Origin: Bifidobacterium miconisargentati
GTDB lineage: Bacteria > Actinomycetota > Actinomycetes > Actinomycetales > Bifidobacteriaceae
NCBI RefSeq assembly: GCF_019331675.1
Contig: NZ_JAHBBJ010000004.1
Span: 124,001-188,000 of the forward strand
Direction of reading: 5' to 3'
DNA length: 64,000 nucleotides
Shown: positions 40,410 to 48,753 of the stretch, one piece after another
Numbering within the stretch: the first letter of the stretch is position 1
How the letters are laid out: each line of letters begins with the position of its first letter
The notes under the pieces: generated by a model
The model's input: the letters and a program-made list of their open reading frames with translations, nothing else
Told to the model about the DNA's origin: nothing
Database searches by the model: none
Position numbers and translations under genes: made by a program

Positions 40410-42425
40410 ATGTCTATTTCCATCACAGCCGCCACCAAGGTCACGGGCGTGGCGCCGTCCAAGGCCGTCTCGTACGCGGTCGAGGACATCGAGCGCGATC
40501 TCAAGGCCACGGTCGCGCCGTCCGACGAGCCCGGCGCGGACATCGTGCTCGTCGAGGGCCCGCACAACCCCGAAACCTGGGAGGTGCGCGTCTCCGACGG
40601 CAACCTCGAGATCCACGCCGGCGACGATTTCGGCTTCATCTACGGCCTGTACGCCGTCAGCCGCGAGGTGCTCGGCGTCAAGGACTTCTGGTTCTGGAAC
40701 GACCAGCACTTCGAGCCGGTACCCGCCATCGAGGTGGCCGACGACTTCGCGCTGACCAGCAAACCCACCGCCGTCAAGTACAAGGGCTTCTTCGTCAACG
40801 ACGAGGTGCTGCTCGAGGACTGGCAGGTCGACAACGACAAGGACAAGCCGTGGCGCCTCGCCTTCGAGACCGTGTACCGCCTCGGCGGCAACATGGTGAT
40901 CCCCGGTTCCGGCCAGCGCGGCGAGCCGCATCTGAAGCTCGCGCAGGACATGGGCTTCTACATCAACCAGCACCACGCCTGCCCGCTCGGCGCGCGCATG
41001 TTCGCCGCCGCCTACCCGGGCGTGCAGCCCAAGTGGCCCGAGGAGGAGCCGAGGTTCGAGGCGCTGTGGCGCGAGGCCATCGAGGCCCAGAAGGGCAAGC
41101 GCACCGTATGGACCCTTGGCTTCCGCGGCCAGGGCGACCAGCCGTTCTGGAACGCCGACCCGCGTTACGCCACCGACGAGGCCCGCGGCAAGCTCCTCTC
41201 CGAGATCATCCAGCGCCAGTACGACCTGGTGCAGGAATCCGACCCGGGCGCCCAGTGCGTGATCTACCTGTATGGCGAGGCCATGGAGCTCTACCGCGCG
41301 GGCGTGCTGACCTACCCCAAGCAGGTGGCCAAGATCTGGGCCGACAACGGCTTCGGCCGCATGGTCTCCCGCCGTCAGGAGAACAACAACCCGCGCGTGC
41401 CCGCCATGCCCACCAACGACGGCGACAACGGCATCTACTACCACGCCAGCTTCTACGACCTGCAGGCCGCCAACCACACCACCGACATCACCAACGACCC
41501 GAGGCTCGTGGCCAAGGAGCTGGAGGATGTGATCGTCAACGGCGGCGACGACGTGTGGATCGTCAACGCCTCCAACATCAAGCCGCACGTCTACTTCCTC
41601 AACTTCATCGCCGCGATCTGGCGCGAAGGCAGGATCGACTTCGAGAAGGTGGCCAAGCAGTACATCGCCGACTACTACGGCAAGGACAACGTGGACGCCG
41701 TGTTCGACCTGTACGAGGAGTACTGGAAGGACGCCGTGCAGTACGGCCCCAACTGGGACGACCACGCCGGCGAACAGTACTTCAACCACGTGCCGCGCAT
41801 GCTCATCACCCAGTGGCTGCGCGACAACAAGGCTCCGGCCGAGGACCTGCGCTGGATGCACGACGGCAGGAACCTCAAGGAGCAGATCGACTTCTACCGC
41901 GGACTCATCGCCCCGGCCGTCGACCGGTACGCCGATCTCGCCGACAAGGTGGAGCTCGCCGCCATCTCCGCCGAACTGCGCGGCCAGGAGGACGCCGCCG
42001 AACTCATCCGCGACTCCATCGGCGTGGAGGTGGGCATCTACGAGCACTGCGTGGCCGCCTCCGTGCACGTGTGCGACGCCCTGCTCGCCGGATACGACGA
42101 GGACTGGCAGCACGCCTTCTACGACGCGGGCCTGGCCTCCGACGAGTTCACCGCCGGCGACCATGCGATGCGCGACCGCGAACACGGCAAGTGGGCCGGC
42201 TTCTGGCGCAACGACTGCCTGACGGATATCAAGCAGTCCGCCTGGGTCGCCGAACAGCTCATGGGCTACCTGCGCTGCGTGGGCGACGGCCCGCACTACT
42301 TCCAGTGGCTGCGCGACTTCACCTACCCCGAGTGGGAGAAGGACGTGTACGTCATCATGAACATGGAGAACCACCCGACCGACCGCGAGATCTTCGAGGC
42401 CATGAAGGCCAAGTGGGGCAAGTGA
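40410..42425 (+). CDS. GH115-like alpha-glucuronidase
   Basis: The protein has 671 residues and no signal peptide. RBS ctggagga precedes ATG 40410. A small N-terminal alpha/beta domain (about 1-125) precedes a TIM-barrel-like core from about 128 (YKGFFVNDEVLLEDW). Motifs like those of family 115 are GGNMVIPG, TLGFRGQGDQPFW, NDGDNGIYYHAS, and DVWIVNASNIKPHVYFLNF. Family members remove (4-O-methyl)-glucuronic acid from xylan or glucuronate from other glycans. It is shorter than typical members of 800 residues or more because the C-terminal beta domain is missing. The gene is divergent from LacI-SBP 1 and followed by a GPH symporter, so it probably acts on imported acidic oligosaccharides. Family call is by motif; activity is inferred. 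Confidence 0.72.
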   Translation: MSISITAATKVTGVAPSKAVSYAVEDIERDLKATVAPSDEPGADIVLVEGPHNPETWEVRVSDGNLEIHAGDDFGFIYGLYAVSREVLGVKDFWFWNDQHFEPVPAIEVADDFALTSKPTAVKYKGFFVNDEVLLEDWQVDNDKDKPWRLAFETVYRLGGNMVIPGSGQRGEPHLKLAQDMGFYINQHHACPLGARMFAAAYPGVQPKWPEEEPRFEALWREAIEAQKGKRTVWTLGFRGQGDQPFWNADPRYATDEARGKLLSEIIQRQYDLVQESDPGAQCVIYLYGEAMELYRAGVLTYPKQVAKIWADNGFGRMVSRRQENNNPRVPAMPTNDGDNGIYYHASFYDLQAANHTTDITNDPRLVAKELEDVIVNGGDDVWIVNASNIKPHVYFLNFIAAIWREGRIDFEKVAKQYIADYYGKDNVDAVFDLYEEYWKDAVQYGPNWDDHAGEQYFNHVPRMLITQWLRDNKAPAEDLRWMHDGRNLKEQIDFYRGLIAPAVDRYADLADKVELAAISAELRGQEDAAELIRDSIGVEVGIYEHCVAASVHVCDALLAGYDEDWQHAFYDAGLASDEFTAGDHAMRDREHGKWAGFWRNDCLTDIKQSAWVAEQLMGYLRCVGDGPHYFQWLRDFTYPEWEKDVYVIMNMENHPTDREIFEAMKAKWGK

Positions 42426-42438
42426 TTCCCTGATCACT

Positions 42439-42461
42439 GGCTCCCCTCAGAGAGGGGAGCC
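42439..42461 (+). terminator. Hairpin between GH115-like gene and symporter
   Basis: GGCTCCCCT, CAGAG, AGGGGAGCC is a perfect hairpin matching the core of family A repeats, but not followed by a T run. Attenuation between the two genes is possible. Confidence 0.5.
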
Positions 42462-42532
42462 GAAGAAGAAAGAACAAGAAAAACCCTGCTGCGGGTGCCT
42501 CCCGCAGCAGGACATGGAAAGGAAATGCTGCA

Positions 42533-44098
42533 ATGACACAGCAGACAGCGGTTCCCGAGGCTAAGGCGCCTCAGGGACGCAAGATCAAGCTCATCAACGC
42601 GATCGGATATGCGTTCGGTGATTTCTACGGTGGCGGCTTCGGCCAGATCGCCACCTATCTCACCCTCTTCTGGACCACGTTCGCGGGCCTCAAGGTGGCG
42701 CAGGCCGGCTCCATCGTCGGCATCGCCACCATGCTCGCCGCGTTCTCCGCACTGGTGTTCGGCACCCTGTCCGACAACCTGTACAAGTACAAGATCGGTC
42801 GCAAGTTCGGCCGCCGCCGCTTCCTGATCCTCCTCGGCGTGCCGACCCTCCTGGTCACCATCCTCATGTTCGTGCCGGGCCTGCCGGTGTGGGCCTACTT
42901 CGTGGTCTACGCGCTGTGGATCATCGCCAACCAGCTCATCATGACCCCGTACTCGGTGCTCCCGAACGAGATGACCACCGACTTCAACGGCCGCACGATG
43001 CTGTCCACCACCCGCATGCTGTTCTCCGGCATCTCCACCGCCGTGATCCCGCTGGGCATGGCCGCCTTCCTCAAGGCCCTCGGCGACAAGCAGAGCTCCT
43101 CCTACACCATCTCGATGGGCTTCTTCATCGTGCTGTTCGCCGTGTTCGTGTTCATCGCCTACAAGTCCACCTGGGAGCTGACCCCGGAGGAGGCCGGCTT
43201 CGACGAGGCCGCCATCGAGGCCGAGAAGAAGGAACCGTTCAACTTCGGCAAGTGGCTCAAGGGCGTGGGCGACATCTTCGTCGGATACTTCTCCACCCTG
43301 CGCAACAAGACCTTCCGCAAGCACATCCTCATCTACCTGCTTGGCCAGTCCTTCCTGGACATCTTCGGCCAGGTGTGGCTGTTCTTCGTGCTCTACAACC
43401 TCAACAAGCCGGTCGCCTTCGGTTCCGCCCTGCTCGGCATGGCCCTGATCGGCGAACCGCTCAAGCCCGTGTTCGGCTGGATCTTCTCCAAGCTCGGTCC
43501 GCGCAAGATGTTCTCTCTGAACTTCGCCGGCGCCATCCTCGGCCTGCTCGGCCTGTGGGGCCTGTGGCAGACCGCCTCCCAGAACAACACCGCCGCCTGG
43601 AACACCGCGCTGTACGTGGTCATGGTCTGGTGGCTCATCTTCCGCGCCATGACCTGGTTCATCCCGTGGAACGTGTTCCCGTTCATCCCGGACGTCGACA
43701 TGATCATGGCCGGCGAGAACCGCGGCGGCCTGTACATCGGCTTCCAGCAGTTCGCCCGCAAGATCACCGCAGGCCTGTCCGCCATGGCCTGGGGCTGGTT
43801 CCTCGGCGCCAACGGATTCGTCGAAGAGGCCTTCAAGGCCGGCAAGCCGCAGCCCGAGCAGGCCGTGAACGCCATCGGCACCGTGCTGGTGTGGTGGATC
43901 ATCGCCGGTCTCGCCGTGGCCTGGATCATCTCCTTCACGATGAAGCTCGACAAGAAAACCGACGCTGTCCTGCTCGCCGAAATCGACCGTCTCAAGGCCG
44001 GCGGCAAGAAGAAGGACGTCGACCCCGAGACCAAGAAGGTCGTCGAGCAGCTCACCGGCATCAAGTACGAGCAGTGCTGGCCGCAGACCACCGAGTGA
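42533..44098 (+). CDS. GPH-family (MFS) symporter, cluster 2 first copy
   Basis: The protein has 521 residues. RBS gaaaggaaa precedes ATG 42533. Twelve helices are expected, with GPH landmarks: GYAFGDFYGGGFGQI in helix 1, SDNLYKYKIGRKFGRRRF in the 2-3 loop, and PFIPDVDMIMAGENRGGLYIG later. It is about half identical by eye to the symporter at 46969, so the two are paralogues of one transport subfamily distinct from the cluster 1 GPH proteins. It is in the same direction as the GH115-like gene 107 bp upstream and presumably imports the acidic oligosaccharide that enzyme trims. Confidence 0.9.
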   Translation: MTQQTAVPEAKAPQGRKIKLINAIGYAFGDFYGGGFGQIATYLTLFWTTFAGLKVAQAGSIVGIATMLAAFSALVFGTLSDNLYKYKIGRKFGRRRFLILLGVPTLLVTILMFVPGLPVWAYFVVYALWIIANQLIMTPYSVLPNEMTTDFNGRTMLSTTRMLFSGISTAVIPLGMAAFLKALGDKQSSSYTISMGFFIVLFAVFVFIAYKSTWELTPEEAGFDEAAIEAEKKEPFNFGKWLKGVGDIFVGYFSTLRNKTFRKHILIYLLGQSFLDIFGQVWLFFVLYNLNKPVAFGSALLGMALIGEPLKPVFGWIFSKLGPRKMFSLNFAGAILGLLGLWGLWQTASQNNTAAWNTALYVVMVWWLIFRAMTWFIPWNVFPFIPDVDMIMAGENRGGLYIGFQQFARKITAGLSAMAWGWFLGANGFVEEAFKAGKPQPEQAVNAIGTVLVWWIIAGLAVAWIISFTMKLDKKTDAVLLAEIDRLKAGGKKKDVDPETKKVVEQLTGIKYEQCWPQTTE

Positions 44099-44183
44099 TT
44101 CGGCTCTGACTGACGAACATCGCTGATTGAGGGTGATCTCCTATCGATGACCACCCTCGGTCCGGTTCATCTGGTTCCATTTG

Positions 44184-44211
44184 ACGGCTCCCGCCATGGG
44201 AGCCGTTTTTT
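44184..44211 (+). terminator. Rho-independent terminator after the GPH symporter
   Basis: ACGGCTCCC (44184-44192), GCCAT loop, GGGAGCCGT (44198-44206), followed by TTTTTT. Confidence 0.9.
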
Positions 44212-44227
44212 CATGCTCGTAGTATTT

Positions 44228-44448
44228 GGCTCTGTTAAACCAAGATTGATATGAATTCCATCGGACTACCCCTCAGTCGGCTTCGCCGCCAGCTCGTCCT
44301 GCAATCAACGACGAACTCCGTTCGCGGTCTATTGGCTCGGCTGTCGCCTCGCACATTGTCTACAAACGGCCCTGCCGTTTGCTTCACGGCAATGTCCTGA
44401 CAAGGGGAGCCAAGAATAGGAACATGTCAATTTTGGTTTAACAGAGCC
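44228..44448. mobile_element. MITE-like family A element with 8-bp target duplication
   Basis: The termini are inverted repeats of about 22 bp with one mismatch: left GGCTCTGTTAAACCAAGATT, right the complement of GGCTCTGTTAAACCAAAATT. They are flanked on both sides by the same 8 bp, TAGTATTT (44220-44227 and 44449-44456). It has no open frame, so it needs a transposase from elsewhere. An 8-bp duplication and GGCTCTGTT ends recall IS6- and ISL3-type elements; I cannot decide between them. An uninterrupted element would be about 120 bp, the extra length being a family B insert at about 44295-44396. Confidence 0.88.
44295..44396 (-). repeat. Family B repeat nested in the family A element
   Basis: In reverse orientation to the copy at 53370-53471: CGTCCTGCAAT, CGAACTCCGTTCGCG, ATTGGCTCGGCTGTCGCC, TCGCACATTGTCTACAAAC, then the returning hairpin arm GTTTGCTTCACGGCAATGTC. 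It splits the family A block AGCTCCCCTGACAAGG in the loop of its hairpin. Confidence 0.8.
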
Positions 44449-44528
44449 TAGTATTTTCCAAACCATGTCGTGCGGGACGTCTGTCCGTCTGCTGCGGTTC
44501 CTGTCCGATGACGGTCGGAGTCCGATTC

Positions 44529-46829
44529 TCACGACTCCACGCGAACCTGGAACCCCTGCCCGGCGGCATAGCGCGCCAAATCGAGCAGCCACGCACGGAA
44601 CGCCGCCGGCAGATCGCCGCCCGCGACGAGCGAGGGGACCACCATGGAGGCGAACGTCGATTCCATATGAGCGTCGAACGGCAGCACGCTCCACCGGCGA
44701 TTGACCAGTCGAGCCGACTGCGCGTACACCGCGTTGATGTCCTGCCCGAAGAACGGGTCCGGTTCGGCCGCCCCCGACGGCTTGTCCTGGAAATACCGGG
44801 TGGCCGAGAACCCGCCCCCGGCACGCAGATCGATGGAGGCCGGGGCCGTGTTGAACCACGAGACGAAATCCAACGCGGCCTGCCGCTTGCCCGCCGGTAT
44901 GGAGGCGCTGATGGTAAGCATCGAGCCTCCGATCTCCGCCGTCAACGGCTGGTCGTTCTCCGCGTTCGCGGGCGGCAACGCCACCTTCCACAAACCCCGG
45001 TCCCTCGGATATGAGGCCGCCAGGATCTTGCCCATCCAATTGGCGTGGACCAGCGTAAGGAAGGACCCGTCCTCGGCCGTCAGGGTCGGGATGCCGGCGA
45101 TGGGCGAGGCGGCGAGCGCCCCGCTGTCCAGACAGCGGCGCAGGAAGTCCAACGCCGCGCCACCCGCCGGATCGTCCGGGCATACGGTGATGCGGCCGGC
45201 ATCGTCCACAATCCACGGGCGGGCGCCCATCATACGCAGCATCGCCATGAGATGCTGCACGCTGTTCGTGTCCAGCAAGCCCATGGCCCGGCCATGGTTG
45301 CGCCGATGGAGCGCCGCGCCGTCCTCGGCCCACTGCTCCCAGGTACGCGGCACCTCCAGCCCATAGCGGCGCAGCAGGTCCTCACGGTAGAACATCACGG
45401 TCTGCGACTGGTCGCCGGGAACGCCGTAGAGCCTGCCGGCGTAATGGGCGGCCTGCCATGCGGGCGGGCTGAACAGGGATTCCCATCCGCGCTCACGGGC
45501 CGGCTCCGTGAGATCCAGAAGGCAGGAACTCGCCGCGAATAGGGGCATTGTGGAATACTCCACGTTGAACAGGTCGGGGATCGGCTGGCCCTGCACGTGA
45601 CGGTTCCAGTAGAATTCCGTGGTCGCCTTCTGCGTGCGTCCCTCGATCGGGTCGATGAGGATGCCGGGATGCGTGCGTTCGAATTCCTCGATGCGCGGCA
45701 TGATCTCGTTGAAGTTCGCGGACAGCATGGTCAGCGTGACGGTGCCGTCATGCCGTTGCGGCTCCGTGTAGGGGGAGCGGCGCATGAGCGGGCGCCGGCG
45801 CGCGGCCACGGATTCGCGGGCGACGAACCGTGCGACCGTCGTGCCGCACGGGACCTCGGACGATTCGGGCGAACGGAGCCGTGCCGTCATGGCGTCGGCC
45901 ACGTCGCCTGCCATCGCGTCGATGTCGGCGCCGATGGACGAGAGCGTGGGGGAGCAGGCGATGTCGTCGACGAGATCGTCGAACCCGACCACCACCACAT
46001 CCTCAGGCACCCGCATGCCGGCGTTGCGGACGCCCGCGATGAACCCCAGCGCCATACGGTCGTTGAACGCGATGACGGCATCGGTCGGGGCGTCGCCGAA
46101 CGCGGCAGCCGCCCGCAACCCTCCGTCGATGGTGGCCGGCAGGCCGCGGATGATGCGATAGCCCATGTCATGGGCGTAGGCGAGTGAGCGGATCAGTCGC
46201 CTGCGCCGTTCGCTGGACCATGAACCGGTCGGGCCGGCAAGGAAACAGACGCTGGCGTGCCCGTCGGCCTTGAGCCGCGTGAGCGCGTCGTCGATGGCCT
46301 GCTCCTCGTCCAGTGTCGCGGACGGCAGGCCCGGTATGTTCCGGTTGACCAGCACCACCGGCCGGGACAGGGCGAAGCTGCGGATGTCGCGCTCGTTGAG
46401 CTGCACCGAGACCAGCACCGCGCCGATGCAGGTGCGCATGGCCTGCCGGAGCGCCCGGCGCTCGCCGAACGGTTCGCCCGAGGTGACGATGATGCCGGTG
46501 CCGTATCCCTGCCGCGCGAACCGGGCGCACAGGCTTTCGGTCAGGTGCGCGTAGAAGGGGTTGGTGACGTTCGGCACCACGATGGCGATGACGTTATCGT
46601 CCCCGTTCGTGCGGGCGTCGCCGTCCGAGCCGATGCCGGGTCGGGGAAGTTCGGGCCGTGGCTCGGCGGCGTGGTCCTCCCGTTCGTAATAACCCATGCG
46701 TTGCGCGATGCGGCGGATTCGGAATTCGGTCTTCGGCGATACGCGGTGCGACCCGGACAGGGCGCGCGAGACCGTGGAGGCGCTGACGCCGACCTCCCGT
46801 GCGATGTCGTAGATGGTCGTGCGCGTCAT
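44529..46829 (-). CDS. LacI-type regulator fused to an extracellular solute-binding-protein domain (second copy)
   Basis: The protein has 766 residues with start ATG 46829 (ggaagggagac upstream). Same plan as the copy at 37943: HTH at about 5-47 (TIYDIAREVGVSASTVSRAL), sugar-binding domain at about 79-341 (VIAIVVPNVTNPFYA, PTDAVIAFNDRMALGFIAG), SBP domain at about 362-766 (YAGRLYGVPGDQSQTVMFY, AEIGGSMLTISAS). A 30-residue Pro/Asp/Glu linker (about 48-78) replaces the hinge helix. There is no export signal. It is divergent from the GPH symporter at 46969 across 139 bp, with a TGCAATTATTGCA palindrome between. The two copies share many identical blocks over their whole length, so the fusion predates their duplication. 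Confidence 0.88.
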   Translation of the reverse strand: MTRTTIYDIAREVGVSASTVSRALSGSHRVSPKTEFRIRRIAQRMGYYEREDHAAEPRPELPRPGIGSDGDARTNGDDNVIAIVVPNVTNPFYAHLTESLCARFARQGYGTGIIVTSGEPFGERRALRQAMRTCIGAVLVSVQLNERDIRSFALSRPVVLVNRNIPGLPSATLDEEQAIDDALTRLKADGHASVCFLAGPTGSWSSERRRRLIRSLAYAHDMGYRIIRGLPATIDGGLRAAAAFGDAPTDAVIAFNDRMALGFIAGVRNAGMRVPEDVVVVGFDDLVDDIACSPTLSSIGADIDAMAGDVADAMTARLRSPESSEVPCGTTVARFVARESVAARRRPLMRRSPYTEPQRHDGTVTLTMLSANFNEIMPRIEEFERTHPGILIDPIEGRTQKATTEFYWNRHVQGQPIPDLFNVEYSTMPLFAASSCLLDLTEPARERGWESLFSPPAWQAAHYAGRLYGVPGDQSQTVMFYREDLLRRYGLEVPRTWEQWAEDGAALHRRNHGRAMGLLDTNSVQHLMAMLRMMGARPWIVDDAGRITVCPDDPAGGAALDFLRRCLDSGALAASPIAGIPTLTAEDGSFLTLVHANWMGKILAASYPRDRGLWKVALPPANAENDQPLTAEIGGSMLTISASIPAGKRQAALDFVSWFNTAPASIDLRAGGGFSATRYFQDKPSGAAEPDPFFGQDINAVYAQSARLVNRRWSVLPFDAHMESTFASMVVPSLVAGGDLPAAFRAWLLDLARYAAGQGFQVRVES

Positions 46830-46856
46830 GGGCGTCTCCCTTCCCGAGAATGTCAG

Positions 46857-46869
46857 TGCAATTATTGCA
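46857..46869. promoter_or_regulatory. Candidate LacI-type operator
   Basis: TGCAATTATTGCA is a perfect 13-bp palindrome with one central base, 28 bp upstream of the LacI-SBP 2 start codon and about 100 bp before the divergent symporter. Confidence 0.6.
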
Positions 46870-46968
46870 ACCGGACGGTCCTGCGTCCACCCGCGTCGCA
46901 CCCTAGTGGGGACATTGTCGTTGCGGTCCGTCACATTGCGATGCCGGGCCGCCTGATAAGGAGCATTC

Positions 46969-48513
46969 ATGACAGAGAGGCAAAGTCGGGACGACGAGGC
47001 TCCCGACAAGGGCGAAGGCGCGCGCAGGATCACCGTATGGAACGGCATCGGCTTCGGCATCGGCGACTTCTACGGCGGTGGCCAGGGCGCCATCGTCTCG
47101 ATGTACCTGTCGCTGTTCTGGACCACGTTCGCCGGACTGGACATCGCCCAGGCCCAGGGCATCCAGGGCATGGCCACGATGATCAGCGCCGTCACCGCCG
47201 TGGCGATCGGCGCCCTATCCGACAACCTGTACCAGTACGGGTTCGGCCGGCGCATGGGCCGCCGCCACTTCTTCTTCAAGGTCGGCGCCCCGCTGCTGCT
47301 CGTGACCGCGCTCATGTGGGTGCCGGGCCTGGGCTACTGGATCTACTTCCTCGCGTTCCTGCTGTGGACGGTGCTCAGCCAGTGGATCATGATCCCCTAC
47401 GGCACGCTGCCCTCCGAGATGACCCGCGACTACACCGGCCGCACTGTGCTGTCCACCGTGCGCATGTGGATCTCGAACATCGCCACGGTGGTCATCCCGT
47501 TCGCCTGCGCCGGCTTCCTCAAGTTCCTCGGCGAGGACAAGGGCAGCACCTTCACCCTCATGGGCGTCATCTGGACCGTGGTGTTCGCCGTGTGCGTCGC
47601 CCTCATGTCCCACTTCACCTGGGAGCGCACCCCCGAGGAGGTGGGCGTCATCGAGGAGGACTCCACCGACGGGCTCGCCTGGCTGAAGTCGCTGGGCAAG
47701 CAGTTCCTCGGCTACTTCACCACGCTGCGCATCCGCATCTTCCAGAAGCACATGGTGATCTACCTGCTCGCGCAGACCTTCATCGACGTGTTCGGCACGG
47801 TCTACACGTTCTTCGTGATCTACAACTGGTCCAAGTCCGCCGCGTTCGCCTCCGCGCTGTCCGGCATCGGGTTCATCACCGCCATCGTCTACCCGATCAA
47901 CGGCGTGCTGTTCAAGAAGGTGGGCGCCCGCGTGCAGTACTCCATCGCGTTCCTGAGCTTCATCGCCTCGCTGCTGGCTTTCTACTGGCTGTACAAGAGC
48001 ACCGGCGCCGTGTCCGGCGGCCTGTGGATGGCCGTCATGATCGTGGCCTACGTGCTGTTCCTGCTCAGCCGTTCGATGATCTGGTACCTGTTGTGGGCCG
48101 TCTACCCGTTCATTCCGGACGTGGACGAGATCGTCACGCACGAACGCCGCGAAGGCCTGTTCACCGCCACCGTGTACTTCTTCCGCCGCATCACCGCGGG
48201 CCTCGGCTCCATCGGCGTGGGCGCGTACCTCGCCTCGCAGGGCTTCATGTCCGGCAGCAAGACGCAGACGCCGCAGGCCGTGCAGGCCATCGCCAACGTC
48301 GGCATCATCGTGGTGGTGATCGCCATCACCGTGGCATGGCTCGTCTCCCTGACCTTCAACCTCAACGAGAAGACCCACGGCGTGCTGACCGCCGAGATCG
48401 AACGGCTGCGCGCCGGCGGCTCGAAGGAGGACGTCAAGCCCGAGGTGAAGAAGCTCGTCGAATCCATGACCGGCGTGCGGTACGAGCAGTGCTGGCCCGA
48501 CATCGCCGAGTGA
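46969..48513 (+). CDS. GPH-family (MFS) symporter, cluster 2 second copy
   Basis: The protein has 514 residues. RBS aaggag ends about ten bases before ATG 46969. It shares with the symporter at 42533 GFGIGDFYGGGQG in helix 1, ALSDNLYQYGFGRRMGRRHF in the 2-3 loop and YPFIPDVDEIVTHERREGLF near helix 10. A final KKLVESMTGVRYEQCWPDIAE tail almost equals the other copy's, showing common origin. There is no hydrolase gene next to it, so its substrate may be processed by enzymes encoded elsewhere. It is presumably controlled by the divergent LacI-SBP 2. Confidence 0.9.
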   Translation: MTERQSRDDEAPDKGEGARRITVWNGIGFGIGDFYGGGQGAIVSMYLSLFWTTFAGLDIAQAQGIQGMATMISAVTAVAIGALSDNLYQYGFGRRMGRRHFFFKVGAPLLLVTALMWVPGLGYWIYFLAFLLWTVLSQWIMIPYGTLPSEMTRDYTGRTVLSTVRMWISNIATVVIPFACAGFLKFLGEDKGSTFTLMGVIWTVVFAVCVALMSHFTWERTPEEVGVIEEDSTDGLAWLKSLGKQFLGYFTTLRIRIFQKHMVIYLLAQTFIDVFGTVYTFFVIYNWSKSAAFASALSGIGFITAIVYPINGVLFKKVGARVQYSIAFLSFIASLLAFYWLYKSTGAVSGGLWMAVMIVAYVLFLLSRSMIWYLLWAVYPFIPDVDEIVTHERREGLFTATVYFFRRITAGLGSIGVGAYLASQGFMSGSKTQTPQAVQAIANVGIIVVVIAITVAWLVSLTFNLNEKTHGVLTAEIERLRAGGSKEDVKPEVKKLVESMTGVRYEQCWPDIAE

Positions 48514-48530
48514 TCCGGCGGGTCCGCGAA

Positions 48531-48644
48531 GGCTCCCCTCGCTGAGGGGCTGTCGGACGCAGCGATACTGAGGGGAGTGGCAGCTCTAGCCCTGGAACTC
48601 CCCTCAGTCGGCTGCGCCGGCAGTTCTCCTCAGCGAGGGGAGCC
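48531..48644. repeat. Family A repeat, palindromic double form
   Basis: Two family A halves face each other: outer arms GGCTCCCCTCGCTGAGGGG and its complement at the far end, inner ACTGAGGGGAGT and ACTCCCCTCAGTC. It lies 17 bp after the symporter stop and could fold into one long hairpin ending that transcript. Confidence 0.75.
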
Positions 48645-48753
48645 TTTCGCGTCTCGTTCTGCAATATGGAAGTTTGCGTCTCGCGAAACCCGCGGCCATT
48701 ACAATGAGCGGCGTTACTGGCTATCGGACGCGGATATGCGTCAAGGAGGAACA

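Larger units (their letters stand above)
44099..44528. other. 430-bp convergent intergenic region: terminator plus nested repeats
   Basis: No gene is visible. It contains a terminator at 44184-44211 and a complete 221-bp family A element at 44228-44448 with a family B repeat inserted inside it. The region separates the rightward GPH gene from the leftward LacI-SBP 2 gene. Confidence 0.85.
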
